A DNA stretch of 48,697 nucleotides from Massilia sp. YIM B02763 (GCF_030412015.1 NZ_JASNRD010000029.1:1-48697); one strand, 5' to 3'. Counted from the stretch's first letter, positions 18,243 through 27,419 are shown. Made by a program: numbers and translations. The notes: generated by a model from the letters alone, not told the origin.

Positions 18243-21209
18243 ATGTTGAAACAGAAGCCGCTGGCCGCTGTCTCGCTGGCGCTGCTGGGCGCGGCGACCG
18301 CGAGCTTGCCCGCGCTGGCCCAGGAAGGGGCCGGCAGCACGCCGATGCAGACCGTCGAGGTGAGCGGGATCCGCGCCTCCATGGCCAAGTCATTGAACGT
18401 CAAGAAGAATTCGGCGGCCAACGTCGAGGTCATCACGGCGGAAGACGTGGGCAAGATGCCGGACAAGAACCTGGCCGACTCCCTGCAGCGCCTGGCCGGC
18501 GTCGCCGTGCGCACCGACTACGACGAGGCGGAAAAGGTGGCGCTGCGCGGCACCAATCCGGACATGACCCTGATCCTGTTCAACGGCCACGCGATCGCGG
18601 GCGCCGACTGGTACGTGGGCGACCAGGCCTCGGCCAGCCGCTCGACCAGCCTGTCGCTGCTGCCCTCGTCCGTGCTGAACCAAGCCCAGGTCTACAAGAC
18701 CTCGTACGCCGACCTCGTCGACGGCGGCCTGGCCGGCACCATCAACGTCACCACCCGCAAGCCCCTGTCGGCCAAGGAAAAGATCTCGGGCGTCGTCAGC
18801 GCCGGCGCGTCCTACGTGACGCTGCCGGGCAAGACGGCTCCCGACCTGGATGCCCTCGTCAACTGGAAGAACGACGCCAACACCTTCGGCTTCTTCGTGC
18901 AGGGCTTTTCCAACAAGCGCTACATCCGCCGCGACTCCGTCTCGCGCCTCGCCTACGGCACCAGCAGCGGCTGGGATGTGATCAACACCCAGACGATGAA
19001 GGGCATCACGGACGCCTCGCTGGCCGGCACGGGCCTGAAGGCGTCCGACCTGAACGGCGTGCGCATGCCGGGCTCGATGAGCACGGAGTTCGTCGAGGGC
19101 GTGCGCGACCGCAAGGGCGGCATGATCTCGCTGCAGTTCAAGCCGAACCAGGACATCGACGTCAGCCTGACGGGCTTCCATTCGAAGATGGACACCAACA
19201 ACTACGGCCGCCTGAAGGCCGGCGCCATCTACAGCATGCTGCTCGGGAAGGCATCGCTGGCCGATGGCGCCACCGGTGCCACGGCGCCGAACACCAGCTC
19301 CAACGGCCAGCAGGTGTACGCTTCGATCCGCAACCCCGTCATCGTCAACGAGACGACGATGTACGGCGACACGCTGCGCGTGCTGAAAAGCGCCGACATC
19401 GTGTTCCCCGACGGGACCACGCCGCAATACATCGGCAACTCGGAAGGCTTCTACCGCGACGGCGCCAGCGCCACCAGTTCCTTCCTCGACCTGGACGGCA
19501 AGTGGCGCGTCAACCCGGACCTCACCATCAAGACGCTGCTGTCGACCACGCGCGGCGTCGGCAAGACCGACGCCGACCAGGGCCTGACCTACGCGCGCTT
19601 CGGCACCGGCGTGTCGTATGCGCTGGGCGACGTCCACGACGCGCCCTACGTGCGGTACCTGGGCACCGGCATCAAGCCGGACCAGCTGGTGGTGCGCACC
19701 ATCTCGGGCCTGAAGTCCGTCGACAAGGAATACAGCGCGCAGCTCGATGGCGAATACCGCCTGCGCGAAGGGCAGGGCTGGGGCTGGATCCAGTCGGTCG
19801 AGAGCGGCGTGCGCTTCGCCGACCACCACCGCGACAGCGAACGCCGCTACCCGGCCTACCGCAGCGCCGACCTGGGCGCGGGACCCGCTTCCAGCATCCC
19901 GTGGCCGGGCGACTTCGGCGCCGACCTGGGTGGACCCGCCGGCTGGGACAACACGGGCTATACCTTCGCGCCGGAAGACCTGAAAGCCTATTTCGCCGCG
20001 AACACCAAGGCCACCAGCGACGACTTCGAGCGCCTGATCCGCTCCGAGCTGCACGTGCGCGAGCGCCAGAGCTCCGCCTACGTGCAGGCCAACTACGAGC
20101 ACGACCGCTGGTCCGGCAACGTCGGCCTGCGCTTCGTGCAGACGCGGGTGAACGCCGACATCCCCACGCCGATCCCGGCCGGCGCCTGCGTGCGCGCGGC
20201 GCCCGGCCAGCCGGCGATCCCGTGCCCGGCCTATCCGGGCGCGATCACGAACGCGGGCGACCTGCAGCCCTACTACGACAACCAGGCGGCCACGCCGTTC
20301 AATCCCCTGGCCGGCAATACCTATTACTTCACGAAGAGCGACCGCCGCTTCAACAACTGGCTGCCCAGCCTGAACGCGCGCTACGAGATCACCAAGGACA
20401 TGCTGCTGCGCTTCGGCGCCAGCCGCACGATCGGGCGCCAGAACTACAATATCGTGGGGGCCGGCTTCGGCACGCCGTCGTGCGATGCGCAGGGCTGCAA
20501 GGTCACGGGCCCGAACCCGAACCTGAAACCGCTCACCGCGGACAACCTGGACCTGTCCTGGTCGTGGTACTTCGCGACCCGCTCGCTGGTCTCGGCCAAC
20601 GTGTTCTATTCGCGCATCGACGGCTACGCCAAGACCGGTTCCAGCGGCGGCACCACGATCGACCTGTACGATGCTGCCTCGCAGTCGCTCAAGACCTATG
20701 CGGTGAACACGTCGTCGCAGCAGGGCGCGCGCATCGCCGGCCTCGAACTGCAGTACGAGCAGCCGTTCGGCACGACGGGCTTCGGCTTCACCAGCAACGT
20801 CAGCCGCGCCCACACCAAGGTCGACGACGGCCGGCCGATGGTCGGCGCGTCCGAGTGGGCCGCCAACCTGGGCGGCTACTACGAGAACGACAAGGTGTCG
20901 CTGCGCCTGGTGGCCAACTACCGCAGCGAATACGTGAACAGCACCACGGCGCCGGCGCCGACCGCGAACAGCCAGGGCCTGTCGACCATCAACGGCGTGC
21001 TGATGCCGTCGGCGCCGACGATGGCCGCGCCGGTGACGACGCTGGCCTTCAACGCCAGCTACAACCTCGCGTCGAACCTGACCCTCACCTTCGATGCGAC
21101 CAACCTCACCAACGTCAAGCGGGCCTACTACCGCTACAGCGAGGAAGAGCAGCAGAAGCTGGACGTCAGCGGCCGCCAGTTCTACCTGAGCCTGAAATAC
21201 CGGTTCTGA
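18243..21209 (+). CDS. TonB-dependent outer-membrane receptor
   Basis: 988-aa outer-membrane receptor. A signal peptide is cleaved after LPALA (about residue 27). No secretin/STN domain follows; the TonB-box-like TVEVSGIR leads into a plug domain (about 55-165) with NLADSLQRLAGVAVRT, ALRGTNPDMTLILFNG and GLAGTINVTTRKPL. The remainder is a 22-strand barrel type ending in the outer-membrane signature FYLSLKYRF. The architecture is that of the Xanthomonas/Caulobacter-type TonB receptors (TIGR01782), often used for oligosaccharide uptake. The ligand here is unknown. The ribosome site AGGAGA lies 6 bases upstream and a strong terminator follows, so the gene is probably monocistronic. Confidence 0.95.
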   Translation: MLKQKPLAAVSLALLGAATASLPALAQEGAGSTPMQTVEVSGIRASMAKSLNVKKNSAANVEVITAEDVGKMPDKNLADSLQRLAGVAVRTDYDEAEKVALRGTNPDMTLILFNGHAIAGADWYVGDQASASRSTSLSLLPSSVLNQAQVYKTSYADLVDGGLAGTINVTTRKPLSAKEKISGVVSAGASYVTLPGKTAPDLDALVNWKNDANTFGFFVQGFSNKRYIRRDSVSRLAYGTSSGWDVINTQTMKGITDASLAGTGLKASDLNGVRMPGSMSTEFVEGVRDRKGGMISLQFKPNQDIDVSLTGFHSKMDTNNYGRLKAGAIYSMLLGKASLADGATGATAPNTSSNGQQVYASIRNPVIVNETTMYGDTLRVLKSADIVFPDGTTPQYIGNSEGFYRDGASATSSFLDLDGKWRVNPDLTIKTLLSTTRGVGKTDADQGLTYARFGTGVSYALGDVHDAPYVRYLGTGIKPDQLVVRTISGLKSVDKEYSAQLDGEYRLREGQGWGWIQSVESGVRFADHHRDSERRYPAYRSADLGAGPASSIPWPGDFGADLGGPAGWDNTGYTFAPEDLKAYFAANTKATSDDFERLIRSELHVRERQSSAYVQANYEHDRWSGNVGLRFVQTRVNADIPTPIPAGACVRAAPGQPAIPCPAYPGAITNAGDLQPYYDNQAATPFNPLAGNTYYFTKSDRRFNNWLPSLNARYEITKDMLLRFGASRTIGRQNYNIVGAGFGTPSCDAQGCKVTGPNPNLKPLTADNLDLSWSWYFATRSLVSANVFYSRIDGYAKTGSSGGTTIDLYDAASQSLKTYAVNTSSQQGARIAGLELQYEQPFGTTGFGFTSNVSRAHTKVDDGRPMVGASEWAANLGGYYENDKVSLRLVANYRSEYVNSTTAPAPTANSQGLSTINGVLMPSAPTMAAPVTTLAFNASYNLASNLTLTFDATNLTNVKRAYYRYSEEEQQKLDVSGRQFYLSLKYRF

Positions 21210-21230
21210 GCGGCGCGGCGCACCGGGAAC

Positions 21231-21257
21231 AAGGGGCTGCGGCCCCTTTTTCCGTTT
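21231..21257 (+). terminator. Rho-independent terminator after the TonB receptor
   Basis: AAGGGGC, a short loop and GCCCCTT are followed by a T-run (TTTTTCCGTTTTT), 22 bases past the receptor stop. Confidence 0.85.
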
Positions 21258-21489
21258 TTGGGAAGGGACCTTGTAGGACGTCATGCCGCGACGCGAAAGT
21301 GTGTGCGGCAGCTAACGGTCGTGTCCCGGCCGCGCCCTTACGATGGAGGCGTCGAGTGAGGCACAGCGATACTCCCGCAGTTGCCGACTACCTCGACAGG
21401 TCAGCCGGTCGCCTCGAGGATCGGCACCAATTTCCCGTGCCGGCGCCGCCTGGAGCGCACGCCGCACCCACCGGAAGCGGAGGTTGTCC

Positions 21490-21657
21490 ATGTCCATAGC
21501 AACGACGAGCCATCCACCGAAGCACCTCGTGCGCGAGTACCTCGAACGCCGCGCCAAGGACCCGAAACCGCCACCGACGCCGGAAGAGATCCGGCGCCAG
21601 CTCGGTTGGGGCATGCTGATGGATGGCGACGACAAGCTTGGCGCCTCGCGCTCCTGA
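21490..21657 (+). CDS. Small hypothetical protein (55 aa)
   Basis: The start is set by a GGAGG site (21479-21483) six bases before ATG. The product is polar and charged: KHLVREYLERRAKDPKPPPTPEEIRRQLGWG, with no signal peptide or membrane segment, and looks like a short helix, a Pro-rich linker and a second helix. I do not recognise a family. An upstream frame extension to 21343 has no ribosome site and Arg/Ser-biased composition. It may be co-transcribed with the next small gene, 31 bases on. Confidence 0.6.
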   Translation: MSIATTSHPPKHLVREYLERRAKDPKPPPTPEEIRRQLGWGMLMDGDDKLGASRS

Positions 21658-21688
21658 GCGCAGCGTTTTCATCACACAGGAGAACACC

Positions 21689-21871
21689 ATGACCGCCAAG
21701 ATCGGCAGCAAGAACGTGGCCCAGCACCGCGGCAAGAAGGAACGCGCGGAGATCCGCAAGACCAATATCGCACGCGAAGCCGTCAAGCAGGCCGAAGCCC
21801 GCGCCAGGTACCGCAACCAGCCGAAGGGCCAGGCCCAGCGCCAGCAGGCCGCGGGCGCACCTGCCGCCTGA
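21689..21871 (+). CDS. Small basic hypothetical protein (60 aa)
   Basis: An AGGAGAA site six bases before ATG 21689 sets the start. The product is lysine/arginine- and glutamine-rich (GSKNVAQHRGKKERAEIRKTN and on), predicted mostly helical or disordered, with no membrane segment. A nucleic-acid- or ribosome-associated role would fit its charge, but nothing proves it. It is followed by a clear terminator, which supports a real expressed gene pair with the preceding 55-aa frame. Confidence 0.65.
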   Translation: MTAKIGSKNVAQHRGKKERAEIRKTNIAREAVKQAEARARYRNQPKGQAQRQQAAGAPAA

Positions 21872-21932
21872 GCCGCCCCCGACCGCGGCGTACCCCGGCA
21901 AGCGTCGCCGGGGCCGCCGCTCCCGCCCTGGA

Positions 21933-21966
21933 AGCCCGCCGCATCGACGCAGCGGGCTTTTTTTTC
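21933..21966 (+). terminator. Rho-independent terminator after the small gene pair
   Basis: AGCCCGC (21933-21939) pairs with GCGGGCT (21952-21958) across a 12-base loop, followed by a run of nine T. Confidence 0.9.
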
Positions 21967-22068
21967 GTCCTTTTCATTGCCTGCCCGGTGCGCGGCGCCG
22001 TTCGCCGGTCCCGCCGCGGTTCACGGGCTCCATTCACCGGCCCCATCCCGCCGTTCGCCGAAAAGCGC

Positions 22069-22097
22069 TTTGCGCCGTCGCCGCGCTGCCGTATCGT
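22069..22097 (+). promoter_or_regulatory. Possible promoter of the Lia-type module
   Basis: TTTGCG (22069-22074) and TATCGT (22092-22097) have a 17-base spacer, about 30 bases before the first gene. The -35 match is modest. Confidence 0.25.
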
Positions 22098-22128
22098 TGC
22101 ATCCATCGACAACGACGACGAGGTGCAC

Positions 22129-22494
22129 ATGAAAAGCGAAGCTTCCTACCACCTGCGGCGCCAGGTGCTGTGGGGCCTGCTGCTGGTCGGCCTGGGCGTG
22201 GCCTTCCTGCTCGACCAGCTGGGCATGATGGAGATCAGCGAGCTGTGGCATTACGCGCCGCTGCTGCTGGTCGTCGTCGGCATCAACCAGACCATCGGCT
22301 ATCCGAGCGCCCGCGAATTCTCGAACGGATTGTGGACCGTGTTCATCGGCCTGTGGCTGTTCGCCGTGTTCGAGGGCCTGTGGGGCCTGACCTTCGGGAA
22401 CAGCTGGCCGCTGTTCATCATCATCACCGGCATCACGATGGCCGTCAGGCCGATCGCCGAGCGCCGCTTCAAGGGGGGCAACGGCCATGAATGA
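22129..22494 (+). CDS. LiaI/LiaF-like small membrane protein
   Basis: 121-aa protein made almost entirely of four hydrophobic segments (GLLLVGLGVAFLLDQLGM, then LLLVVVGINQTI, WTVFIGLWLFAVFEGLWGL and LFIIITGITMAV). The pairing of a glycine-rich helix with FLLDQLG is the signature of the LiaI-LiaF transmembrane domain (DUF5668), shared by the next protein. In Firmicutes such proteins sense or restrain envelope-stress signalling. It overlaps the next gene by 8 bases and heads a four-gene module with a kinase and regulator. The start at 22129 is preceded by GAGGTGCAC, and upstream in-frame sequence has non-coding-like composition. Confidence 0.82.
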   Translation: MKSEASYHLRRQVLWGLLLVGLGVAFLLDQLGMMEISELWHYAPLLLVVVGINQTIGYPSAREFSNGLWTVFIGLWLFAVFEGLWGLTFGNSWPLFIIITGITMAVRPIAERRFKGGNGHE

Positions 22495-23242
22495 GGACAC
22501 CAAGGGGGCGGCGGGCGCCGCGGGCAGCACCGGCGCGCCGGCGCACAACGCATCGAGCCAGGTGATTCTCGGCCTGCTGGTGGTGGGGCTGGGCGTGCTG
22601 TTCCTGCTCGATAACCTCGACATCGTGGAATTCCGCCATGCGATCGGGTTCTGGCCGCTAGTCTTCATCATCGGCGGCTCGATGATCCTGTTCGGCAACG
22701 CACCGCGCAGCGGCAGCTATGTGGGCGCCGTGCTGGTCGCCGTCGGCGTGCTGATGACGGTGAGCCGCATGGGCTTCTTCTATATTCGCTGGGATACGCT
22801 GTGGCCATTGGCGCTGATCGCCCTGGGCGGCCTGGTGCTGTACCGTTCCGTGGGCCCGGGCCGCGTCGACCGCGTCTCGCTGGCCAAGGGCCCGGACGGC
22901 GCCGCCGCGGGCGCCGACGACGTGGTCGACATCGTCGCCGTGCTGGGCGGCTTCGAACGCCGCGTCGGCAGCAAGGACTTCCGCGGCGGCGAGATCACGG
23001 CCATCATGGGCGGCTGCATGCTGGACCTGCGCGACGCGGCCATCGTCAAGGAAGCCGTGATCAACGTCTTCACGATCTGGGGCGGCATCAACATCAAGGT
23101 CCCGCCCGACTGGACCGTCGTCCTGAACGGCACGCCCGTGATGGGCGGCTTCACGGAAAAGACGGCGACCCCGCCGGACAATGGCAGGCGCCTCGTGATC
23201 CGCGGCTACGCGATCATGGGCGGAGTCGAAATCCGGAACTAG
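22487..23242 (+). CDS. LiaF-like membrane protein with C-terminal cell-wall-response domain
   Basis: 251-aa protein. Residues 26-120 hold four hydrophobic segments, starting with GLLVVGLGVLFLLDNLDI, the same LiaI/LiaF motif as the preceding gene. Residues 140-251 are a soluble repetitive beta domain (VLGGFERRV, IMGGCMLDLRDA, IWGGINIKVP, VMGGFTEKT, AIMGGVEIRN) matching the LiaF C-terminal / cell-wall-active-antibiotic-response family. In Bacillus, LiaF inhibits the LiaS kinase. Here the downstream kinase is LytS-type rather than LiaS-type, so a comparable control is inference. It lies 24 bases before the kinase gene. Confidence 0.87.
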   Translation: MNEDTKGAAGAAGSTGAPAHNASSQVILGLLVVGLGVLFLLDNLDIVEFRHAIGFWPLVFIIGGSMILFGNAPRSGSYVGAVLVAVGVLMTVSRMGFFYIRWDTLWPLALIALGGLVLYRSVGPGRVDRVSLAKGPDGAAAGADDVVDIVAVLGGFERRVGSKDFRGGEITAIMGGCMLDLRDAAIVKEAVINVFTIWGGINIKVPPDWTVVLNGTPVMGGFTEKTATPPDNGRRLVIRGYAIMGGVEIRN

Positions 23243-23266
23243 TCGGGAACCCAGGGCGCGGAACCG

Positions 23267-24370
23267 ATGCAGGGCGTATTCTCCAGCTGGCGCGCGGCGC
23301 GGCTCTACCTGCTGGCCTGGCTGCTGCTGGGCCTCCTGTTCGCCGGCATGCTGGCGGCGGGCGGGGCCGGCTCGGGGGCGAGCCTGCTGTTCGTCGTGCC
23401 GCTGGTGCTGGCGTACGCGGTGGGCACCGGCTTTTCGGCCTACTACGTGTGCCGCGCCTATCCGCTGGGGCACCGGCATCCGCTGTCGATCGTCGGCGGC
23501 ATCGGCGCGACGGCGGCCTGCGCGGCGGCGCTGTGGTGCGCGCTCGGCGCCGCCTGGAACAGCGTGCTGGATGCGCTGGGGCCATCCGGCGGCCTGATCC
23601 TGAACGCGCCGCTGCTCGTGTCGATGTTCGGGCTGGGCGTGCTGTTGTACGGCCTGTCCGCCGCCGTGAACTACCTCCTGATCGAATCCGAGCGCGTGCG
23701 CCTGCTCGAGACCCAGCGCCTGCAGATGATGCTGGCGGCGCGCGACGCCGAACTGCGCATGCTGCGTGCCCGCATCGATCCGCACTTCCTGTTCAACAGC
23801 CTCAATTCGATCAGCGCGCTGACGGCGCTGGACCCGGCCGGGGCGCGCGCGATGACGCAGCAGCTGGCCGACTTCTTCCGCCACAGCCTGGGCCTGCATG
23901 CCGACCGCAAGGTCGCGCTGGACAAGGAAATGCAGCTGGTGCGACACTTCCTGGCGATCGAGCAGGTGCGCTTCGGCGCGCGCCTGCGCTTCGAGGCCGT
24001 GGTGGACGACGATGCCGGCGCCTGCCTGCTGCCGCCGATGCTGCTGCAGCCGCTGGTCGAGAACGCGATCAAGCACGGCATCGGCCAGATGATCGCGCCG
24101 GGCCTGATCCGCGTCGAGGCGCGCCGCGCCGGTTCGCTGTTGCGCATCCGGGTCGAGAACGACGTCGACCCGGAGGGCGCCGCCGCGGGAAGCCGCGGGA
24201 CCGGCCTGGGCCTGGACAACGTGCGCCAGCGCCTGGCCGCCAGCTACGGCCACGAGGGCGGCGCGCGCTGGGGCGTGGAACAGGGACGTTTCGTGGTCGA
24301 GCTGGCGTTGCCGGCGCAGACCGGAGCGGACGACGAAGGGACGAAGGCAACGACGATGGAAGAGGCCTGA
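23267..24370 (+). CDS. LytS/YehU-type sensor histidine kinase
   Basis: 367-aa membrane kinase. Four hydrophobic segments (about 13-30, 39-60, 75-95, 112-135) have short loops, so signal is probably sensed in the membrane. They are followed by the His_kinase family (PF06580) phosphoacceptor segment RIDPHFLFNSLN with His173. The ATP-binding part has LQPLVENAIKHGI (N box) and GTGLGLDNVRQRL (G box). It should phosphorylate the response regulator encoded directly after it; the two genes abut (TGA then ATG). Location behind LiaI/LiaF-like genes suggests the trigger is envelope disturbance, which is inferred. Confidence 0.93.
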   Translation: MQGVFSSWRAARLYLLAWLLLGLLFAGMLAAGGAGSGASLLFVVPLVLAYAVGTGFSAYYVCRAYPLGHRHPLSIVGGIGATAACAAALWCALGAAWNSVLDALGPSGGLILNAPLLVSMFGLGVLLYGLSAAVNYLLIESERVRLLETQRLQMMLAARDAELRMLRARIDPHFLFNSLNSISALTALDPAGARAMTQQLADFFRHSLGLHADRKVALDKEMQLVRHFLAIEQVRFGARLRFEAVVDDDAGACLLPPMLLQPLVENAIKHGIGQMIAPGLIRVEARRAGSLLRIRVENDVDPEGAAAGSRGTGLGLDNVRQRLAASYGHEGGARWGVEQGRFVVELALPAQTGADDEGTKATTMEEA

Positions 24371-25111
24371 ATGCGGGTACTGATCGTGGACGACGAACAC
24401 CTGGCGCGCGCCGTGCTGCGCGAATACCTGGGGGCGCATGCGGACGTGGAGATCGTCGGCGAATGCGAGAACGGTTTCGAGGCCGTCAAGGCGATCGCCG
24501 AGCTGGCGCCGGACCTCGTCTTCCTCGACATCCAGATGCCGCGCCTGGACGGCTTCGAGGTGGCGGAGCTGGCGGGCGGCAAGGTGCATTACGTGTTCGT
24601 CACCGCCTACGACCAGTTCGCGCTGCGCGCCTTCGAAGTCCATGCGATCGACTACCTGCTCAAGCCTTTTCCGCCCGCGCGCCTGGACGCGGCGCTGGCG
24701 CATGCGCGCGAACGCTTGGGCGCGCCCGTGCCGGTGCAGCAGCCGATCGGGGCGCTGACGGGGCAGGCGCGTATCCGCCACGGTAGCCTCGAGCGCATCG
24801 TCGTGCGCGACGGCGCGCGCGTGCACGTGATCCCGGCCGGCCAGGTCGACTACATCGAGGCGCAGGACGACTACGTGGCCATCTGCGCGGGCGGGCGGCG
24901 CTGGCTCAAGAGCCAGCGGCTGGCGGAGCTGGAGGAACAGCTCGATGCGCAGGCGTTCCTGCGCGTGCATCGCTCCTACATCGTGCGGCTGGATGCGATC
25001 GTGCGCATCGAACCCTCGGGCAAGGACGGCCACTGCGCGCTGCTTGCGGGCGACGCGCGAATCCCGATCAGCCGCAGCGGCTACCAGAAGCTCAGGGAGC
25101 TGCTGCGCTAG
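24371..25111 (+). CDS. LytTR-family response regulator
   Basis: 246-aa regulator. Receiver domain residues 1-118 have acidic residues D7 and D8, phosphoacceptor Asp53 in VFLDIQMP, threonine in FVTAYD and lysine in YLLKPF. A linker follows, then a LytTR DNA-binding domain (about 140-245) with VDYIEAQDDYVAI, FLRVHRSYIV and the ending ISRSGYQKLRELL. LytTR proteins bind direct repeats and activate nearby or own operons; no obvious pair of repeats was seen upstream of 22129. The 3' end overlaps the convergent helicase gene by 20 bases. Confidence 0.95.
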   Translation: MRVLIVDDEHLARAVLREYLGAHADVEIVGECENGFEAVKAIAELAPDLVFLDIQMPRLDGFEVAELAGGKVHYVFVTAYDQFALRAFEVHAIDYLLKPFPPARLDAALAHARERLGAPVPVQQPIGALTGQARIRHGSLERIVVRDGARVHVIPAGQVDYIEAQDDYVAICAGGRRWLKSQRLAELEEQLDAQAFLRVHRSYIVRLDAIVRIEPSGKDGHCALLAGDARIPISRSGYQKLRELLR

Positions 25112-27419
25112 AACCCGCCGTCTTGCCTTCGACGTGCCACCAGGCCGGCAGCAGCGCCTGCACCTCCGGGCGGGCGAAGCGGTCGTCGATCAGCCACACG
25201 GTGCCGCGGTCCTGTTCCGTGCGGATCACGCGGCCGGCCGCCTGCACGACTTTCTGCATGCCCGGATACAGGTAGGTGTAGTCGTAGCCGGCGCCGAACA
25301 GCTCGTCCATGCGCAGCTTGACCTGCTCGTTGACGGGGTTCACCTGCGGCAGGCCGAGCGTGGCCACGAAGGCGCCGATCAGGCGGTCCCCCGGCAGGTC
25401 GACGCCTTCGCCGAACGATCCGCCCAGCACGGCGAAGCCGACGCCGCGGCCGCCGGGAACGAAGCGCGCGAGGAACTCGGCCCGTTCCGGCTCGCTCATG
25501 CGGCGCGCCTGCGTCCACGTGGGGATGTCCGGATGCTCGCGTTCGAAGCGCGCCAGCGCCTGCTGCAGGTAGTCGAAGCTGGAAAAGAAGGCGAGGTAGT
25601 TGCCGGGCGCCTGCGCGTACTGGCGCGCCATCAGGTCCGAGATCGGTCCGAGCGAGGCGGCGCGCTGCTGGTAGCGCGTGGAGATGCCGCGCGCCACGTG
25701 CACGTCCAGCTGGCTCGCGCGGAACGGCGAATCGACGTCGACCCAGGCCGTCGTCTCCGGCATGCCCAGCAGGTCGGCGAAATAATTCCAGGGGCTGAGC
25801 GTGGCCGAGAACAGCGTCGTCGCGTGGGCGAACGCGAAGCGCGGCCCGAGGAAAGGCGCGGGGATCACGTTGCGGATGCATAGCACCGTGTCCCGTTCGT
25901 CTTCGCGCGTCAGGTCGAACAGCGAGTGGGGACCGAAGGATTCGGCAAGGCGCGCGAACTGCAGCGCGTCGAAATAGAATTCCTGCAGCGCCGGATCGAG
26001 CGGTACGGCCTGCTCGGCCAGGTGTTCAGTGATGGCGCTGACGGCCGTGGCCAGGAGGTCGGTGAACTTGGGCGGGATCTTGTCCAGCACCTGGTAGGGC
26101 AGCGGGGCTTCCTTGCTCACGCCGGTCCAGGCGCGTCCCAGCTTTTCCAGCACCTTTGCCACGACGGGCGGCGCCACCGCGCGCGCGGCCCGCAGCGAAG
26201 CCCGTTCCAGGCTGGCGCTGTACATGCCGCGCGCGCGCGACACCAGGTTGTGCGCCTCGTCGGCCAGCACGCTGACGCGCCAGCCGTTGGCCTGCGCCAG
26301 GTTGTACAGCATGGCGCCGCCGTCGAACCAGTAATTGTAGTCGCCCACGATGGCGTCGCTCCAGCGCGTCATCTCGCTGCCCAGGTAATACGGGCAGACG
26401 TCGTGCGCCAGGCCGATCTCGCGCAGCGTGGCGCGGTCGAGCAAGGACGCGTCCAGCGCGGCGGCGCGGGCGGCGGGCAGGCGGTCGTAGAAACCCTTGG
26501 CCAGCGGGCAGACGTCGCCATGGCAGGCCTTGTCCGGATGTTCGCAGGCCTTGTCGCGCGCGGACAGCTCCAGCACCCGCAAGGGGAGCGCGGCGGCGCG
26601 TTTGAGCGTGGCGGCGGCGTCCAGCGCCAGCTGGCGGCCAGGGGTCTTGGCGGCGAGAAAAAACAGTTTATCCAGTTCCTGCTTCGGCGCCGCCTTCAGC
26701 ACGGGGAACAACGTGCCGATGGTCTTGCCGATGCCCGTGGGCGCCTGCGCCAGCAGGCAGCGCTTGCCGGCGTTGGCGCGGAACACGGCTTCGGCGAGCT
26801 GGCGCTGGCCCGGCCGGAAGTCGGCATGGGGGAAGCGCATCGCTTCCAGCGCCGCGTCGCGCGCCGCGCGGTGCGCCAGTTCCTGTTCGGCCCAGGCCGT
26901 GAAGCGCGCGCACTGGTCCGCGAACAGCGTGGCCAGCTCCTCGCGCGTGCGCATCTCGCTGTACGACGTCTCCTGCTGGCTGCCGATGTCGAAGTACACG
27001 AGGGCCAGGTTGACGGCGGGGAGGTTCAGCTGCTCGCACAGCAGGTGGCCGTAGACGCGCAGCTGGGCCCAGTGCAGGTGGCGGTGGTTGGCGGGAATGC
27101 TGGACAGCTGGCCGCGGTAGGTCTTCACTTCCTCGACCAGGTTCTTGTCGGGATCGTAGCCGTCGGCGCGGCCGCGCACGTGCAGCGGGCCGTAGCTCCC
27201 TTCCAGCGCGACTTCGCTGCGGTAGTTGTCGTCGCGCCGGGCGGCCACGATCGCATGGCCCTGGATGCCTTCCTGGGCCGTGGGGGACGGGGTGAAGCGC
27301 AGGTCGAGGTCGCCCTGCTTGGCGGTGAATTCGCACAGCGCGCGCACCGCGACCATGTAGCGCCGCTGCTGCGGCGCACCCGTGTCATCGATGCGCGGCG
27401 TGCCAGTGTCGATCGTCAT
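25092..27419 (-). CDS. DinG/XPD-type Fe-S DNA helicase with N-terminal PD-(D/E)XK nuclease-like domain
   Basis: 775-aa protein. Residues about 20-180 resemble a Cas4/RecB-type nuclease: GRADGYDP (Asp86), VEEVKTYRG (Glu97, Lys99) and a QxxxY pair (Gln119, Tyr123). The superfamily 2 helicase starts with Walker A APTGIGKT (226-233). Four cysteines at about 292, 299, 304 and 342 are spaced as an XPD/DinG 4Fe-4S ligand set. The DEAH box is 387-390, and motif VI-like QAAGRVIRTEQDRGT lies near the C-terminus. It should unwind and perhaps cut DNA at repair intermediates. Its ATG overlaps the stop of the FAN1-like gene (ATGA), and a LexA-type box lies upstream of that operon. Nuclease activity is predicted, not shown. 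Confidence 0.92.
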   Translation of the reverse strand: MTIDTGTPRIDDTGAPQQRRYMVAVRALCEFTAKQGDLDLRFTPSPTAQEGIQGHAIVAARRDDNYRSEVALEGSYGPLHVRGRADGYDPDKNLVEEVKTYRGQLSSIPANHRHLHWAQLRVYGHLLCEQLNLPAVNLALVYFDIGSQQETSYSEMRTREELATLFADQCARFTAWAEQELAHRAARDAALEAMRFPHADFRPGQRQLAEAVFRANAGKRCLLAQAPTGIGKTIGTLFPVLKAAPKQELDKLFFLAAKTPGRQLALDAAATLKRAAALPLRVLELSARDKACEHPDKACHGDVCPLAKGFYDRLPAARAAALDASLLDRATLREIGLAHDVCPYYLGSEMTRWSDAIVGDYNYWFDGGAMLYNLAQANGWRVSVLADEAHNLVSRARGMYSASLERASLRAARAVAPPVVAKVLEKLGRAWTGVSKEAPLPYQVLDKIPPKFTDLLATAVSAITEHLAEQAVPLDPALQEFYFDALQFARLAESFGPHSLFDLTREDERDTVLCIRNVIPAPFLGPRFAFAHATTLFSATLSPWNYFADLLGMPETTAWVDVDSPFRASQLDVHVARGISTRYQQRAASLGPISDLMARQYAQAPGNYLAFFSSFDYLQQALARFEREHPDIPTWTQARRMSEPERAEFLARFVPGGRGVGFAVLGGSFGEGVDLPGDRLIGAFVATLGLPQVNPVNEQVKLRMDELFGAGYDYTYLYPGMQKVVQAAGRVIRTEQDRGTVWLIDDRFARPEVQALLPAWWHVEGKTAGSSAAAP

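Noticed and set aside
18390..21284. Long minus-strand frame opposite the TonB receptor
   Set aside because: The receptor has a full set of domain features; the antisense protein has the arginine/valine-rich composition of a shadow.
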